A stretch of DNA of 64,000 nt from Pseudomonas guineae (GCF_900113745.1 NZ_FOQL01000003.1:1-64000), one strand, 5' to 3'; positions 18,080-26,399 are shown, numbered from the stretch's first letter. Notes: a model not told the origin generated them from the letters alone. Made by a program: numbers and translations.

Positions 18080-18430
18080 TCAGACGGCCGCTGTGACGAT
18101 CAGCTCGAGGCGGATGTCGGGATCATCGAAGGTCACCTGGCAAGTGGCGCGCGCCGGCGGCTCACCCGCACACCAGGCGCTCCATTCTTCGTTCATGGCG
18201 GCGAAATCGGCGCTCATGTCCTTCATCCATAGTTGCGCGCTGAGCACCCGACTCCGGTCACTGCCCACCGAGGCCAGCAGTTCATCAAGCCGCGCCAACA
18301 CCTGCTGGGTCTGGCCAACAATGCCCTGACTGCAATCAGCGGCGACCAGGCCGCTAAGCCAGGCCACGCCCTGATGGACGACCACGCGACTGAGTTTGGT
18401 GTTGCTGTCGATACGTTGGATGCTGTTCAT
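18080..18430 (-). CDS. RidA-family enamine/imine deaminase
   Basis: A 116-residue member of the RidA/YjgF family, which hydrolyses reactive enamine and imine intermediates made by PLP- or flavin-dependent amine oxidation. The pattern GVAWLSGLVAAD, then QTQQVLARLDELLASVGSD with the typical helix, and the conserved ARATCQVTF-x-x-P-D-I-R-L-E motif, with the substrate-carboxylate-binding Arg, are present. The start ATG overlaps the stop of the FAD-BFD subunit gene by 4 bp, so it is translationally coupled. This supports a role in processing the imine produced by that dehydrogenase. Confidence 0.92.
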   Translation of the reverse strand: MNSIQRIDSNTKLSRVVVHQGVAWLSGLVAADCSQGIVGQTQQVLARLDELLASVGSDRSRVLSAQLWMKDMSADFAAMNEEWSAWCAGEPPARATCQVTFDDPDIRLELIVTAAV

Positions 18431-19833
18431 GGCGTCTCCGGACTTAGATCGTGATTGGATTGACTCGCCAGTTGCGCGAGCGTGATGGGTTTTAGCGGCG
18501 GGCGAACGCGGTAATAGCCGACCACAGACGGCGACACTTGGCGCTGCTCGGCGATGACTTCAGTCACGCTCAGGCCGCACAACCGACCTTGGCAAGGCCC
18601 CATGCCGCAACGGTTGAAGGTCTTGGCCTGGCTAGGGCCGAGACAGCCAAACCGAACATCGGCGCGGACCTGGCCGGCGGTGACCTCTTCGCAACGACAG
18701 ACGATCACCTCGTTGTGGGGAATGCGGTTCTCCGCCTGCGGACGGTAGAGGGCATCGATCAGCGGCCGCGCGGCCAGGCAGCGCGCCAGTGCGCCCTGAG
18801 GCTCACGGGCCAGATGGTCGCGACGCGCGCCATCCAGCCGTTGCAACTGGCTGGCCACGGCCAGGGCCACCAGCCGACCTTGCTCGCGCGCCGCCAGTGC
18901 ACCGCCGATGGCACCACCGTCGCCAGCGATAAACACCCCAGCAAGGCTGGTTTCGCCCCACTGGTCGCGATCGGCACGCCAGCACAGTTGCGCATCGCTC
19001 CACTGGTGGCGCATGCGCAGGGACCAACTGATCTGGGTATTCGGCACCACACCTTGATGCAGCAACACCAGGTTGGTGGGTAAGCGATGGACCTTGCCGC
19101 CGCTGCTGAAACAGAATGCTTCGGCGCACTCAGCGCCTTCGATGCGTAGCGCTCGCGCCCCCCGGTAATGCGGCAGTTTGGCCAGGCGCAGTTTCGCCAA
19201 CAGCGACAGGCCCTTGAGCAGGTCACGCCAGCCGAGCAAGGCTTTCGGGATATGTCGCCACGCCTGCAGAATGTCGCGGTGCTCGGCGGTGTCCACCAGG
19301 GCCGACAGTTGAATGCCCGCCTTGAGGTACTGCACGGCCAGCAGATACAGCAGCGGCCCGCAGCCGGCCAGCACCACGGGGCCGGCGGGCAGCAGCGCGG
19401 CGCTCTTGAGCAGGATCTGCCCGGCACCGGCGCTCATGACCCCTGGCAACGTCCAGCCCGGTATCGGCATGGGACGCTCGAAGGCTCCGGTGGCGATCAG
19501 CAGCCGACGCGCCTGGACGACCACGCTGCGCCCCTCAAGCAGGTAATGCACCTGACACTGCTCGCCGACCTGCCAGACGGCCGCGCCAGGCACATAGCGC
19601 GCGCCACTGGCGATAAATTCATCGGCCAAGCGGCGGCCGGCACTGTAGTCATCACCCAATATCGCCAGCCGCTGCGGATCACTCTCGCGGATGTTGCGGT
19701 AGATCTGGCCACCAGGGCTTGGCTGTTCGTCCAATACCAGCACCTCGAGACCATGACGGCGGGCTTCGACGGCCGCACTCATGCCCGCAGGGCCGGCTCC
19801 GATGATCAGCAGGTCGATACGTTCAGATGCCAT
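18427..19833 (-). CDS. FAD/NAD(P)-binding oxidoreductase with BFD-like 2Fe-2S domain (alpha subunit)
   Basis: A 468-residue subunit of a three-component flavin/iron-sulfur dehydrogenase of the hydroxyproline dehydrogenase, HcnB or opine oxidase (OoxA/NoxA) type. The N-terminal Rossmann FAD site is DLLIIGAGPAGMSAA; a second nucleotide-binding region, VVLAGCGPLLYLLA, lies near residue 160. The C-terminal BFD-like domain has CRCEEVTAGQ and RCGMGPCQGRLCG cysteines for a [2Fe-2S] cluster. I chose the ATG at 19833, which overlaps the ferredoxin-like gene by 11 bp. The gene order, beta-gamma-alpha-RidA, is tightly overlapping. Its substrate is not determinable from sequence, but the enzyme class oxidises secondary amines or imino acids. 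Confidence 0.88.
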   Translation of the reverse strand: MASERIDLLIIGAGPAGMSAAVEARRHGLEVLVLDEQPSPGGQIYRNIRESDPQRLAILGDDYSAGRRLADEFIASGARYVPGAAVWQVGEQCQVHYLLEGRSVVVQARRLLIATGAFERPMPIPGWTLPGVMSAGAGQILLKSAALLPAGPVVLAGCGPLLYLLAVQYLKAGIQLSALVDTAEHRDILQAWRHIPKALLGWRDLLKGLSLLAKLRLAKLPHYRGARALRIEGAECAEAFCFSSGGKVHRLPTNLVLLHQGVVPNTQISWSLRMRHQWSDAQLCWRADRDQWGETSLAGVFIAGDGGAIGGALAAREQGRLVALAVASQLQRLDGARRDHLAREPQGALARCLAARPLIDALYRPQAENRIPHNEVIVCRCEEVTAGQVRADVRFGCLGPSQAKTFNRCGMGPCQGRLCGLSVTEVIAEQRQVSPSVVGYYRVRPPLKPITLAQLASQSNHDLSPETP

Positions 19834-20161
19834 CGTGCGCGCCTTCTTCAGCCAGCGCATTCAACGCCCGCGCCCCCTGCTGGCGACGCACCTTGAGGCC
19901 GTCGCTGACAGTCACCATGCAGGCCTGGCAATTAGGCACGCCGTTCACTTCCACCAGGCATTCAAAGCACACGCCCATCATGCAATAGGGCGCGCGCGGT
20001 GCGCCGCTGACCGCTGTGCGGCGGGTTTGGCGAATGCCACTCGCCAGCAAAGCGGCGGCCACAGAGATACCGGAAGGCACGGCCAGTGGCTGACCTTCAA
20101 ATTCAATCATCACGCAGGGGCTGTCCGTGGGCAGCTGGATAAACAGACTGTCAGCCGGCAT
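19823..20161 (-). CDS. 2Fe-2S ferredoxin-like gamma subunit
   Basis: A 112-residue small subunit with the plant-type/SoxA-like [2Fe-2S] cysteine pattern, C-x4-C-x2-C then C, seen as CMMGVCFECLVEVNGVPNCQAC, about residues 57-78. In the hydroxyproline and opine oxidase families this subunit relays electrons between flavins. The preceding segment PLAVPSGISVAAALLASG is the usual beta-grasp N-terminus. I chose the ATG at 20161 because it overlaps the upstream beta-subunit stop by 11 bp; the open frame begins earlier, at 20200, within that gene. The downstream alpha-subunit start overlaps its own stop by 11 bp. Confidence 0.88.
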   Translation of the reverse strand: MPADSLFIQLPTDSPCVMIEFEGQPLAVPSGISVAAALLASGIRQTRRTAVSGAPRAPYCMMGVCFECLVEVNGVPNCQACMVTVSDGLKVRRQQGARALNALAEEGAHDGI

Positions 20162-21272
20162 GGCGCACCTCGGGAGCAAAGTTGAAGCGGTCCAGGGCAA
20201 AAGCGGCCACCTCGGGCAGCGCGATCTTCCCGGCTATCCAGGGTGCCAGGCGCAATGCATGAATAGCGGCCAGGGTGACGCCGCTGTGGCAGGACAGCAG
20301 GTAGGCACCCGGCGCTTTGCTTAATGACTGATAAATCGGGAAGCCGTCCGGGGTCAGTACCCGCAGTGCGCCCCAGGCGCGGACCAGGCGAACATTGCCC
20401 AGACGCGGAAAACTACGTACGGCGCGATCAGCGATGTCGGCCATGACCGCGGTGCTAGTGCCATCATCAAAGCCCACCGACTCTGCCGAATCGCCCAACT
20501 GGACGGTGCCCTCGTCGGTCTGCCGTACAGTGGAGGTGGGGTGGCTGAGGAAAGGCTCGACCCGCTCGGTGACGAGAATTTGCCCACGGCTCGGCTGCAA
20601 CGGTATGGCATGGCCAAGGTGCGCGCCCAACTCGCGATTACCGAGCCCGGCGGCCAGCACCAGTTGTTCACTGCGTACCTGTTGCTCGCCCGCCGTGACG
20701 ACAAAGCCGTTATCACCCGCCTCGATGCCCATGACCTTATCGCCACTGAGCAGGTGCACGCCCTGCAGCTGACAGGCCTGATGCAGGGCGCGCAGCAGCT
20801 TGAGCGGATTTACATCGCCGTCCATAGGCGAATAGCACGCGCCGACCACAGCCGGGCCAACCCCTGGCAAACGCTGGCTCAGCTGCGCGTTCCGTAGCAC
20901 TTCAAAAGGGTAGTCGCCCAATTCATCTTTTAACCACTGCAGGCGGCGCACTTCTTCTGCCAGCTCAGCCTCAGACAAACAGAGTTGGAAACCACCCGAC
21001 TGACGCAGCTGCACGTCAATGCCGGTTTCCGCCAGCAGCAAGCTGGCCAACTCTGGCCATAGCGCAACCGCCTGCCGGGTCCAGCGCGCATAGGGGGCCA
21101 TGCCGTAGCCCTTGCCCTGCACCCAAAGTAAGCCGAAGTTACCGCGCGAGGCGCGAAATGCCGTATCACCTTCATCCAGCACGCAGACTTTTTGCCCAAG
21201 CCGAGCCAGGCCATACGCGGTGGCCATGCCTAACAGGCCCCCACCAATGACTGTCGTCTGTGTTTTATGCAT
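20151..21272 (-). CDS. FAD-dependent DAO-family oxidoreductase (beta subunit)
   Basis: A 373-residue D-amino-acid-oxidase-fold flavoprotein that forms the catalytic subunit of the three-part dehydrogenase. The FAD Rossmann motif TTVIGGGLLGMATAYGLARLG is at residues 6-26 (key glycines G10, G12, G15) and is followed by an acidic residue at the strand end (VLDEGD). The C-terminal region has the family G-x-x-x-D-G-F/L-P motif, here VLTPDGFPIYQSL. It is most like the OoxB/NoxB/HcnC/hydroxyproline-dehydrogenase beta chain. The start is uncertain: 21272 fits the family, but 21290 is an in-frame ATG with no better ribosome site. First gene of the operon, divergent from a LysR gene. Confidence 0.87.
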   Translation of the reverse strand: MHKTQTTVIGGGLLGMATAYGLARLGQKVCVLDEGDTAFRASRGNFGLLWVQGKGYGMAPYARWTRQAVALWPELASLLLAETGIDVQLRQSGGFQLCLSEAELAEEVRRLQWLKDELGDYPFEVLRNAQLSQRLPGVGPAVVGACYSPMDGDVNPLKLLRALHQACQLQGVHLLSGDKVMGIEAGDNGFVVTAGEQQVRSEQLVLAAGLGNRELGAHLGHAIPLQPSRGQILVTERVEPFLSHPTSTVRQTDEGTVQLGDSAESVGFDDGTSTAVMADIADRAVRSFPRLGNVRLVRAWGALRVLTPDGFPIYQSLSKAPGAYLLSCHSGVTLAAIHALRLAPWIAGKIALPEVAAFALDRFNFAPEVRHAG

Positions 21273-21310
21273 AGGGTGCGTCTCGGCCATTGCAGCAAGG
21301 TGACTATGCC

Positions 21311-21331
21311 CTTGAGGCTTTTAGACTCAAG
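21311..21331. promoter_or_regulatory. LysR operator candidate between the beta subunit and LysR genes
   Basis: An inverted repeat, CTTGAG (21311-21316) and CTCAAG (21326-21331), with a 9-nt centre, in the divergent gene pair's 143-bp intergenic region. Its T-to-A arm spacing is close to, but not exactly, the canonical T-N11-A. A nearby overlapping TCAA...TTGA arrangement (21327-21343) may be a second half-site. Confidence 0.4.
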
Positions 21332-21415
21332 ATCACTATTTGAATAACCCGGATGCTAGGAGGCTTACCTGTCGGTTAAAAATGCTTTATTTTCGCCAGC
21401 CTATGTCTTTTTGTT

Positions 21416-22369
21416 ATGGACTCCACAGTGAACCTACGACAGCTTGAGGCCTTCCGCGCAGTCATTCTCGGGCAGACGGTGACTCGTGCCGCGGAAATGC
21501 TGCACATCTCCCAGCCCGCCGCGACGCGGCTGATCGCGGCGCTGGAGGAGGACATTGGTTTTCTATTGTTCGAGCGCATCAAAGGCAGGCTGCATCCAAC
21601 ACCCGATGCGCTGGTGCTGTATGAAGAGGTGCAGCGCTCGTTGCTGGGGGTGGAGCGCATCGCCCGCACCGCCAAGGAGATTGGCAGCCTGACGCGCGGC
21701 TCGCTGCATCTAGCCTGCGCGCCAGTGATGGGCCTGTCCTTTCTGCCCAGGGCCATACACGCGTTCACCAAGCAGCATCAGCACGCGCAAATCAGCCTGC
21801 AGGTGCTGCCCTCACGCGAGGTGGTCGATCAGGTCGTGGGCCAGCGCTGCGATCTGGGTTTTATCGCAGAACCCAACACCTACCCCAGCCCACGGGGTGA
21901 GCAGTTGCTGCGTTCGAGCATGCTCTGCGCCCTGCCCCGCGGCCACCGCCTGCAGGATAAAGCCGTGGTAGTGCCCGAGGACCTCGAGGGTGAGGCGTTT
22001 ATTTCCTATCCCCAGGCAGTCGGCTCACGGCACCACCTGGATGCCATTTTCGACGCCCATGGGGTTACCCGGCAGCTGCAACTGGAAACCCAATTGTCGG
22101 CATCCATGTGCGCCTTCGTTGAGCTGGGTGCAGGGGTGGCGCTGGTGGACACCATCAGTGCGCTGGAATACCGCGGCGACGGCATTGTGTTTCGGCCGTT
22201 TGAGCCGGCTGTTGAGGTGGACTTCAGCATGCTGATGTCAGCGCAGAGCCGCCCTTCTCGGATTCAGGAAAGCTTTATGCAACATATGCGCGAATTTGTG
22301 GCGAGCGAGGTGGCGAACACCCTGCAGGCAACCACGGTTGCTCCAGACCATGACGCGCCGCCCGCATGA
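21416..22369 (+). CDS. LysR-family regulator, NocR/OccR-like
   Basis: A 317-residue LysR regulator with the helix-turn-helix TRAAEMLHISQPAATRLIAALEEDIG near the N-terminus (about residues 20-45) and a substrate-binding-protein-like effector domain. The N-terminal sequence (NLRQLEAFRAVILGQTVTRAAEMLHISQPA) most resembles regulators of opine and related amino-acid catabolism, a judgement from memory. It is divergent from the three-subunit dehydrogenase operon and is its probable activator. It starts with ATG at 21416 after TTTTTGTT; no strong ribosome site is seen. It faces lrgB, convergently, across a 56-bp gap. Confidence 0.9.
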   Translation: MDSTVNLRQLEAFRAVILGQTVTRAAEMLHISQPAATRLIAALEEDIGFLLFERIKGRLHPTPDALVLYEEVQRSLLGVERIARTAKEIGSLTRGSLHLACAPVMGLSFLPRAIHAFTKQHQHAQISLQVLPSREVVDQVVGQRCDLGFIAEPNTYPSPRGEQLLRSSMLCALPRGHRLQDKAVVVPEDLEGEAFISYPQAVGSRHHLDAIFDAHGVTRQLQLETQLSASMCAFVELGAGVALVDTISALEYRGDGIVFRPFEPAVEVDFSMLMSAQSRPSRIQESFMQHMREFVASEVANTLQATTVAPDHDAPPA

Positions 22370-22425
22370 GCTGAACCCTAGAGGCCTGCGGGACACGCGC
22401 GCGCCCCGCAACAGCAACCCGCAGA

Positions 22426-23154
22426 TCAGAGGCCGGCCAACACCCAGCCCATCAACAACGGCAGCAACACCGCGCTGATCACCCCGAGCAGGCTCATGCC
22501 CAGCGCGGCAAAAGCGCCACACTCCGAACTCTCTTCCAGCGCACGCGCCGTACCGATGGCATGGGCATTGATGCCGTAACTCAGGCCACGCGCCGCCGGG
22601 TGGGTCACCTTAAACAACCCCAGCAGCCAGGGGCCCAATGCGGTACCGATCACCCCAGTCAGCATGACGAACACCGCAGCCAAAGACGCCAGACCGCCGA
22701 GCTGCTCGGCCACCAGCATGGCAATGGGCATGGTCACCGACTTGCCTGACAGGCTCGCCAGCACCGGCAGTTGCGCACCCATGCTATGGGCAATCAACAG
22801 CGTCAACATAACCGTCAGCGTACCGCCGACCAGTACAGTCAGCAGCACTGGCATAGCCAGCAGGCGAATACGTTTGATGTTGTTGTACAAGGGCACGGCC
22901 AGGGCAATGGTCACCGGGCCGAGTAGAAAGGCGATGGGCGCAGCACCTTCTCGGTAAGTAGCGTAATCCATGCCGCAGGCCAGCAACGTGCCCACCACCA
23001 ACAACATAGAAACCATCACCGGTTGCAGCACCAGCCAGCCACTGCGCCGGTACAGCCACAAGGCAAACTGGAACGCCAGCAGCGTCAGTCCTACGGGGAA
23101 CAGCGGGTGATCGACCACCAGACGGCCCACCGTCAGCCAGGAAAACTCACTCAT
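22426..23154 (-). CDS. lrgB: LrgB/CidB-family membrane protein
   Basis: A 242-residue polytopic inner-membrane protein of the LrgB/YohK family, the partner of holin-like LrgA/CidA. About six hydrophobic segments are spread across the protein, and the signatures LGPVTIALAVPLYNN (about residue 75) and SLSGKSVTMPIAMLVAEQLGG are characteristic. In other bacteria the pair affects murein hydrolase activity or export of small carbon compounds; its role in Pseudomonas is unsettled. I chose the ATG at 23154, which overlaps the lrgA stop by 8 bp, over the ORF start 23181 inside lrgA. lrgB ends tail to tail with the LysR gene. Confidence 0.88.
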   Translation of the reverse strand: MSEFSWLTVGRLVVDHPLFPVGLTLLAFQFALWLYRRSGWLVLQPVMVSMLLVVGTLLACGMDYATYREGAAPIAFLLGPVTIALAVPLYNNIKRIRLLAMPVLLTVLVGGTLTVMLTLLIAHSMGAQLPVLASLSGKSVTMPIAMLVAEQLGGLASLAAVFVMLTGVIGTALGPWLLGLFKVTHPAARGLSYGINAHAIGTARALEESSECGAFAALGMSLLGVISAVLLPLLMGWVLAGL

Positions 23155-23515
23155 GATCAGCCTTCGCGCGCTGCTCCACACGTCGCGCTAGGCGCTGCAT
23201 CATCCAGCCGCACAGCGGCACCGTAACCAGTAGCGATACACACAAGGCTGTCAGGATCGCCGGCAAGTCGGCGAGCAGCTCGTCGCTGGCCACCATAATC
23301 CCCGCAGCGGGTACGACGAACAAAAGCGGCAGGTACTGCAACAGGGTACTGGTGGCCTGGCTCAATGGCTCACTGACCTCACCACACAGCAATAAATAGC
23401 CAAACAACAGCAGCAGGCCGATCACGCTGCCGGGCAGAATGGGTAACAACAACTCACTGACGAGACTGCCGAAAATTTGCAGCAGGACCAGCCAGGTCAG
23501 CCCTTTCAACACCAT
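23147..23515 (-). CDS. lrgA: LrgA/CidA-family holin-like protein
   Basis: A 122-residue small hydrophobic protein of the CidA/LrgA family with four predicted membrane segments. Family features are LGSLVSELLLPILPGSVIGLLLLF-type residues (P35, G36 and the following hydrophobic run; quoted only in part), PAAGIMVASDEL and a charged C-terminus. I chose the ATG at 23515 because it has an AAGGAG ribosome site 6 bp upstream; the open frame extends upstream to 23587 without family similarity. It overlaps lrgB. The conserved LrgA/LrgB pairing supports both calls. Confidence 0.87.
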   Translation of the reverse strand: MVLKGLTWLVLLQIFGSLVSELLLPILPGSVIGLLLLFGYLLLCGEVSEPLSQATSTLLQYLPLLFVVPAAGIMVASDELLADLPAILTALCVSLLVTVPLCGWMMQRLARRVEQRAKADHE

Positions 23516-23872
23516 GACAAACTCCTTAATTGTGCCGGCGTAACAGTGGTGCGGCTCAACCGCCGACCGCTCGTATACCACACTCACGCCGAGCAGTCCC
23601 TTGAACGCCGCCTCGGCGGTCTTGCCCTAGCGCACAGCTAAGCTGATCACCTACTCACTCATATGCCGGGGTATAGAAAATGGGAACGGCTACGGGCGTG
23701 GCTTTTATCTGCGCCACACTATGCCCGCGCAGCTGATACGGAAACAGCTGCAGATCTGGCGGAAAAACACGGATCAGATGGTTCGCAGAATGCACGGGCT
23801 GAGATGTTTATGTGGAGGGCAGCTAGCCGGTTTGGGCTCCTGGCTATAGGCGGCGAGCCCGAACAGGACGAT
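23516..23872. other. Intergenic region between lrgA and zapA
   Basis: 357 bp without a gene that I can support. Downstream of zapA, 6S RNA is encoded in many pseudomonads, but this stretch shows no convincing 6S-like terminal stem. The clearest element is a 6-bp GGGCTC/GAGCCC stem around 23837-23863. An open frame on the plus strand across it is unlikely to be real. Confidence 0.5.
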
Positions 23873-24172
23873 TTATCGCGGGATCAGGCTGGCAATGCCA
23901 GCGATGCGCTGACTCACCTGCTCTTCAAGGCGCTGCACGTCCTGACGATGACGTTGCTCCTGCTCAGCCTGCTCGGCGCACAGTTTTAACGCCGTAAGTA
24001 CCAGCAAGCGGTCGCCAATCAGTGCTGGTGAGCCCGCCTTGCTTTCAGCCAGGCGTTCTTTGAGCAGGCGTACCGACTCGCTCAAGGCCTGCTGTTTTCC
24101 GGCAGGCGCCTTGATGCTGTAGTCATTGCCGAGAATGGAAATGACTGTGACCGTGTCCCCTTCGAGGCTCAT
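23873..24172 (-). CDS. zapA: Cell division protein ZapA
   Basis: A 99-residue FtsZ-bundling protein that helps stabilise the Z-ring. It has the ZapA N-terminal beta region VTVISILGNDYSIKAPAGKQQAL, listed by its key residues (I14, G17, D18, Y20, A26-L31), followed by a long C-terminal coiled coil from about residue 40. The length is typical. Its ATG overlaps the stop of the upstream ZapB-like gene by 4 bp, matching the usual coupling of these two genes. Confidence 0.93.
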   Translation of the reverse strand: MSLEGDTVTVISILGNDYSIKAPAGKQQALSESVRLLKERLAESKAGSPALIGDRLLVLTALKLCAEQAEQEQRHRQDVQRLEEQVSQRIAGIASLIPR

Positions 24173-24417
24173 GCCTGGGCAGGACTCGGCGACGCGCTAG
24201 CACTGCCGCTGGCCAACTGAACCAGCGCTTGAATGCGCGCGGCGGTGGTGCTGTGCAGCTCGTCTTGCTCCAGCGCGCTCATCTGCAGCGCCTCATTCTC
24301 GTCCTTGAGTTGAGCCAATTCGTTACGAATCTGCTGGGTCGCCGCCTGCAGCGCTTTGTTCTCTTGCACCAACTCGCTGACAAGTTGTTCCAACTGACTC
24401 AGATTATTTTCCAACAT
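24169..24417 (-). CDS. ZapB-like small coiled-coil protein (TIGR02449 type)
   Basis: An 82-residue protein that is almost entirely coiled coil: heptad-like LEQLVSELVQENKALQAATQQIRNELAQLKDEN, listed here only by its first half, then a Ser/Ala/Pro-rich tail. This fits the TIGR02449 family found directly upstream of zapA in pseudomonads. It likely acts in the cell-division complex alongside ZapA, by position and coiled-coil content. The start at 24417 is an ATG preceded by AATATGTTGGAAAAT; no clear Shine-Dalgarno is seen. Upstream is a 243-bp gap to the GlxA-type gene. Confidence 0.82.
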   Translation of the reverse strand: MLENNLSQLEQLVSELVQENKALQAATQQIRNELAQLKDENEALQMSALEQDELHSTTAARIQALVQLASGSASASPSPAQA

Positions 24418-24660
24418 ATTGATTACTCAAGCTTTTTGGCGGGTAGCTAGAATAAAGAAAAGCGTCGAGAGAAGCCAGGTGAGCAGCTGGACGGTCAGGT
24501 CGTTTAACGGGTTGAGGTTGATCAACAATACACCCTACCGCTAAAGCTTGAGGCTGCGCCTAGTAAAGCCCCTTGCCCTGACTCTCACCGCCAGATAAGG
24601 GCGCAGCGGGTAGACTCGCTGCAGCAACAGCGGTTGATTTCTTCAAATCCGTCAGTCGAT

Positions 24661-25611
24661 TTAGCGTTCCCTGAAGCTCTGCCGGTAAGCACTGGGAGAC
24701 ACACTTAGGCTGCGGCCGAAATGATGGCGCAGGGACACCGACGAACCGAAACCGGCCAACGTAGCAATGCTGTCGATCGACTGCTCGGTGCTTTCCAGCA
24801 GACGCTGACTCAAGGCCAATCGCTCAGCCAATAGCCAATCTCCTACCGTGGTGCCGGTGAGCTGGCGGAAATGCCGAGTGAAGCTGCGTCGGCTCATCAG
24901 CACCTTGTCCGCGAGGCTGTCGAGGCTGTGTACCTGCTCCAGGTTGCTGCGCACCCAATCGAGCAAATCGCTGAGCCGGTCATCACGGGCGGTAGCGGGG
25001 AGCGGTTGTTCAATAAACTGCGCCTGGCCACCCTGGCGGTGGGGTGGTACCACTAAATGTCGCGCCACTCGGTTGGCCGCTTTGGCCCCATAGTGCTGAC
25101 GCAACAGGTGCAGGCAGCAATCGATTCCGGCGGCGGTGCCGGCCGACGTCAGCAGCGTGCCATCCTCAACATAAAGCACGTCGGCATCCAGGTGCACTGC
25201 CGGGTAACGCTCGGCAAACTGCCGTGCCCAGGCCCAATGAGTGGTGGCCTGGCGCCCGTCGAGCAAGCCAGTCTCAGCCAGTACAAAAGCGCCCAGGCAC
25301 AAACCCACCAGCTGTGCGCCACGCTCATGGGCGGCGCGCAGCGCATCAAGTAACGCTTGCGGTGGGCGCACGGCCGGGTCGTTCCAGCTCGGCACGATGA
25401 TTGTCTGCGCCTCGCTCAACGCCGCTAACCCCAGCTCGACGTTCAGTTCGAAGCCTGCATTGGTGCGCAGGCGGCCTGGCTCTGTCGCACACACCGACAG
25501 CTGATAGTGCTGCTCACCGGGCAAGGACTCGCCGAAGACCAAGCAAGGTACAGATAAATGGAAGGGGCTGATCTGGTCGAACGCAATTACCGCAACACGA
25601 TGAGGCTGCAT
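24661..25611 (-). CDS. GlxA-family transcriptional regulator (DJ-1/PfpI-AraC)
   Basis: A 316-residue regulator that joins an N-terminal DJ-1/PfpI-like amidotransferase fold (about 1-190) to a C-terminal AraC helix-turn-helix pair (about 210-310). The DJ-1 nucleophile elbow LVGLCLGAFVLAETGLL has a cysteine (about 105), as in GlxA/GbdR-like regulators; AraC signatures are SRRSFTRHFRQLTGT and LAGFGSSVSLRHHFGRSLSVSPSAYR (quoted by its key residues). It is divergent from a cysteine hydrolase gene at 25730, which it likely controls. GlxA relatives often sense nitrogen-containing osmolytes or carnitine-type compounds. Confidence 0.9.
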   Translation of the reverse strand: MQPHRVAVIAFDQISPFHLSVPCLVFGESLPGEQHYQLSVCATEPGRLRTNAGFELNVELGLAALSEAQTIIVPSWNDPAVRPPQALLDALRAAHERGAQLVGLCLGAFVLAETGLLDGRQATTHWAWARQFAERYPAVHLDADVLYVEDGTLLTSAGTAAGIDCCLHLLRQHYGAKAANRVARHLVVPPHRQGGQAQFIEQPLPATARDDRLSDLLDWVRSNLEQVHSLDSLADKVLMSRRSFTRHFRQLTGTTVGDWLLAERLALSQRLLESTEQSIDSIATLAGFGSSVSLRHHFGRSLSVSPSAYRQSFRER

Positions 25612-25729
25612 GGGAATTCCTGCTTAAAGACTTGGCCCGATCCTAGCGCAGTTTGACTATCGGGCCACTCACTGCCCGCATCGGCGCCGGAGAACAATCG
25701 ATACCCCCCACTCATCAAGGAGTTGCGAT

Positions 25730-26356
25730 ATGAACCAACAGCCGAAGCGCGCACTGATCGTCATCGATGTGCAGAACGAATACGTCAGCGGCAACCTACG
25801 TATCGAATACCCAAGCATCGAGCTGTCCCTGGGCAACATCGCTAAAGCCATGGACGCCGCCCACGCCGCGAATATTCCTGTAGTCGTGGTGCAGCACTTC
25901 GCCGGCGCCGACTCACCAGTGTTCGCGCGCGGCAGCCAGGCCGCCGAGCTGCACCCGCTGGTTGGCGAACGCCCACGCGACCTTCTAATCGAGAAGGCCA
26001 TGGCCAGTTCCTTCGTCGGCACCGAGCTCGGCCAATGGCTGCGCGAGCGTGAGATCGACACCCTCAGCGTGGTCGGTTACATGCTCCAGCACTGCGACGA
26101 CTCGACTGTGCGCCAAGCCCACCACGAAGGCTGGCAGGTCGAACTGCTGCACGACGCTACCGGCACGCCGCCCTACCGCAACAGCCTGGGTACGGCTACC
26201 GCCGAGGAAATCCACCGGGTATTCAGCATCGTCATGCACACCGGTTTTGCCGCCGTGGTCAGCACCGAAGAGTGGCTGGCAGCCTTGGACAATGGCGAAG
26301 TGCTGCAATCAGATAACATCTATCTGTCTAACCAGCGCGCTATCCAAGACCGCTGA
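25730..26356 (+). CDS. Isochorismatase-family cysteine hydrolase
   Basis: A 208-residue member of the isochorismatase-like hydrolase superfamily. The catalytic triad pattern is visible: Asp in LIVIDVQNEY (about residue 13), Lys in DLLIEKAMASSF (about 88) and Cys in GYMLQHCDDSTVRQAHHEGW (about 121). The cis-peptide region before the cysteine reads VVGYMLQHC. Members hydrolyse amides or ureides such as nicotinamide, N-carbamoyl or biuret derivatives; the substrate cannot be named. It is divergent from the GlxA-type regulator, which suggests an inducible nitrogen-compound hydrolysis step. It converges on mscS across a terminator at 26369-26394. Confidence 0.87.
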   Translation: MNQQPKRALIVIDVQNEYVSGNLRIEYPSIELSLGNIAKAMDAAHAANIPVVVVQHFAGADSPVFARGSQAAELHPLVGERPRDLLIEKAMASSFVGTELGQWLREREIDTLSVVGYMLQHCDDSTVRQAHHEGWQVELLHDATGTPPYRNSLGTATAEEIHRVFSIVMHTGFAAVVSTEEWLAALDNGEVLQSDNIYLSNQRAIQDR

Positions 26357-26368
26357 GCCTAATGTTTG

Positions 26369-26394
26369 GGCCGCGCACCTTGCGCTGCGCGGCC
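26369..26394. terminator. Hairpin between hydrolase and mscS-type genes
   Basis: A perfect 9-bp GC-rich inverted repeat (GGCCGCGCA at 26369-26377 and TGCGCGGCC at 26386-26394) with an 8-nt loop, lying between two convergent stop codons. There is no long T-run on either side, so bidirectional termination is likely but not proven. Confidence 0.55.
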
Positions 26395-26399
26395 TTGCC

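Noticed and set aside
23588..23872. Possible 6S RNA gene downstream of zapA
   Set aside because: 6S RNA is usually found here in pseudomonads, but I could not see its terminal stem or central bubble. A covariance-model search would decide; I saw no support.
23663..23989. Plus-strand open frame of 108 codons between lrgA and zapA
   Set aside because: Half of it is antisense to zapA, and the translation shows no conserved motif or signal peptide.
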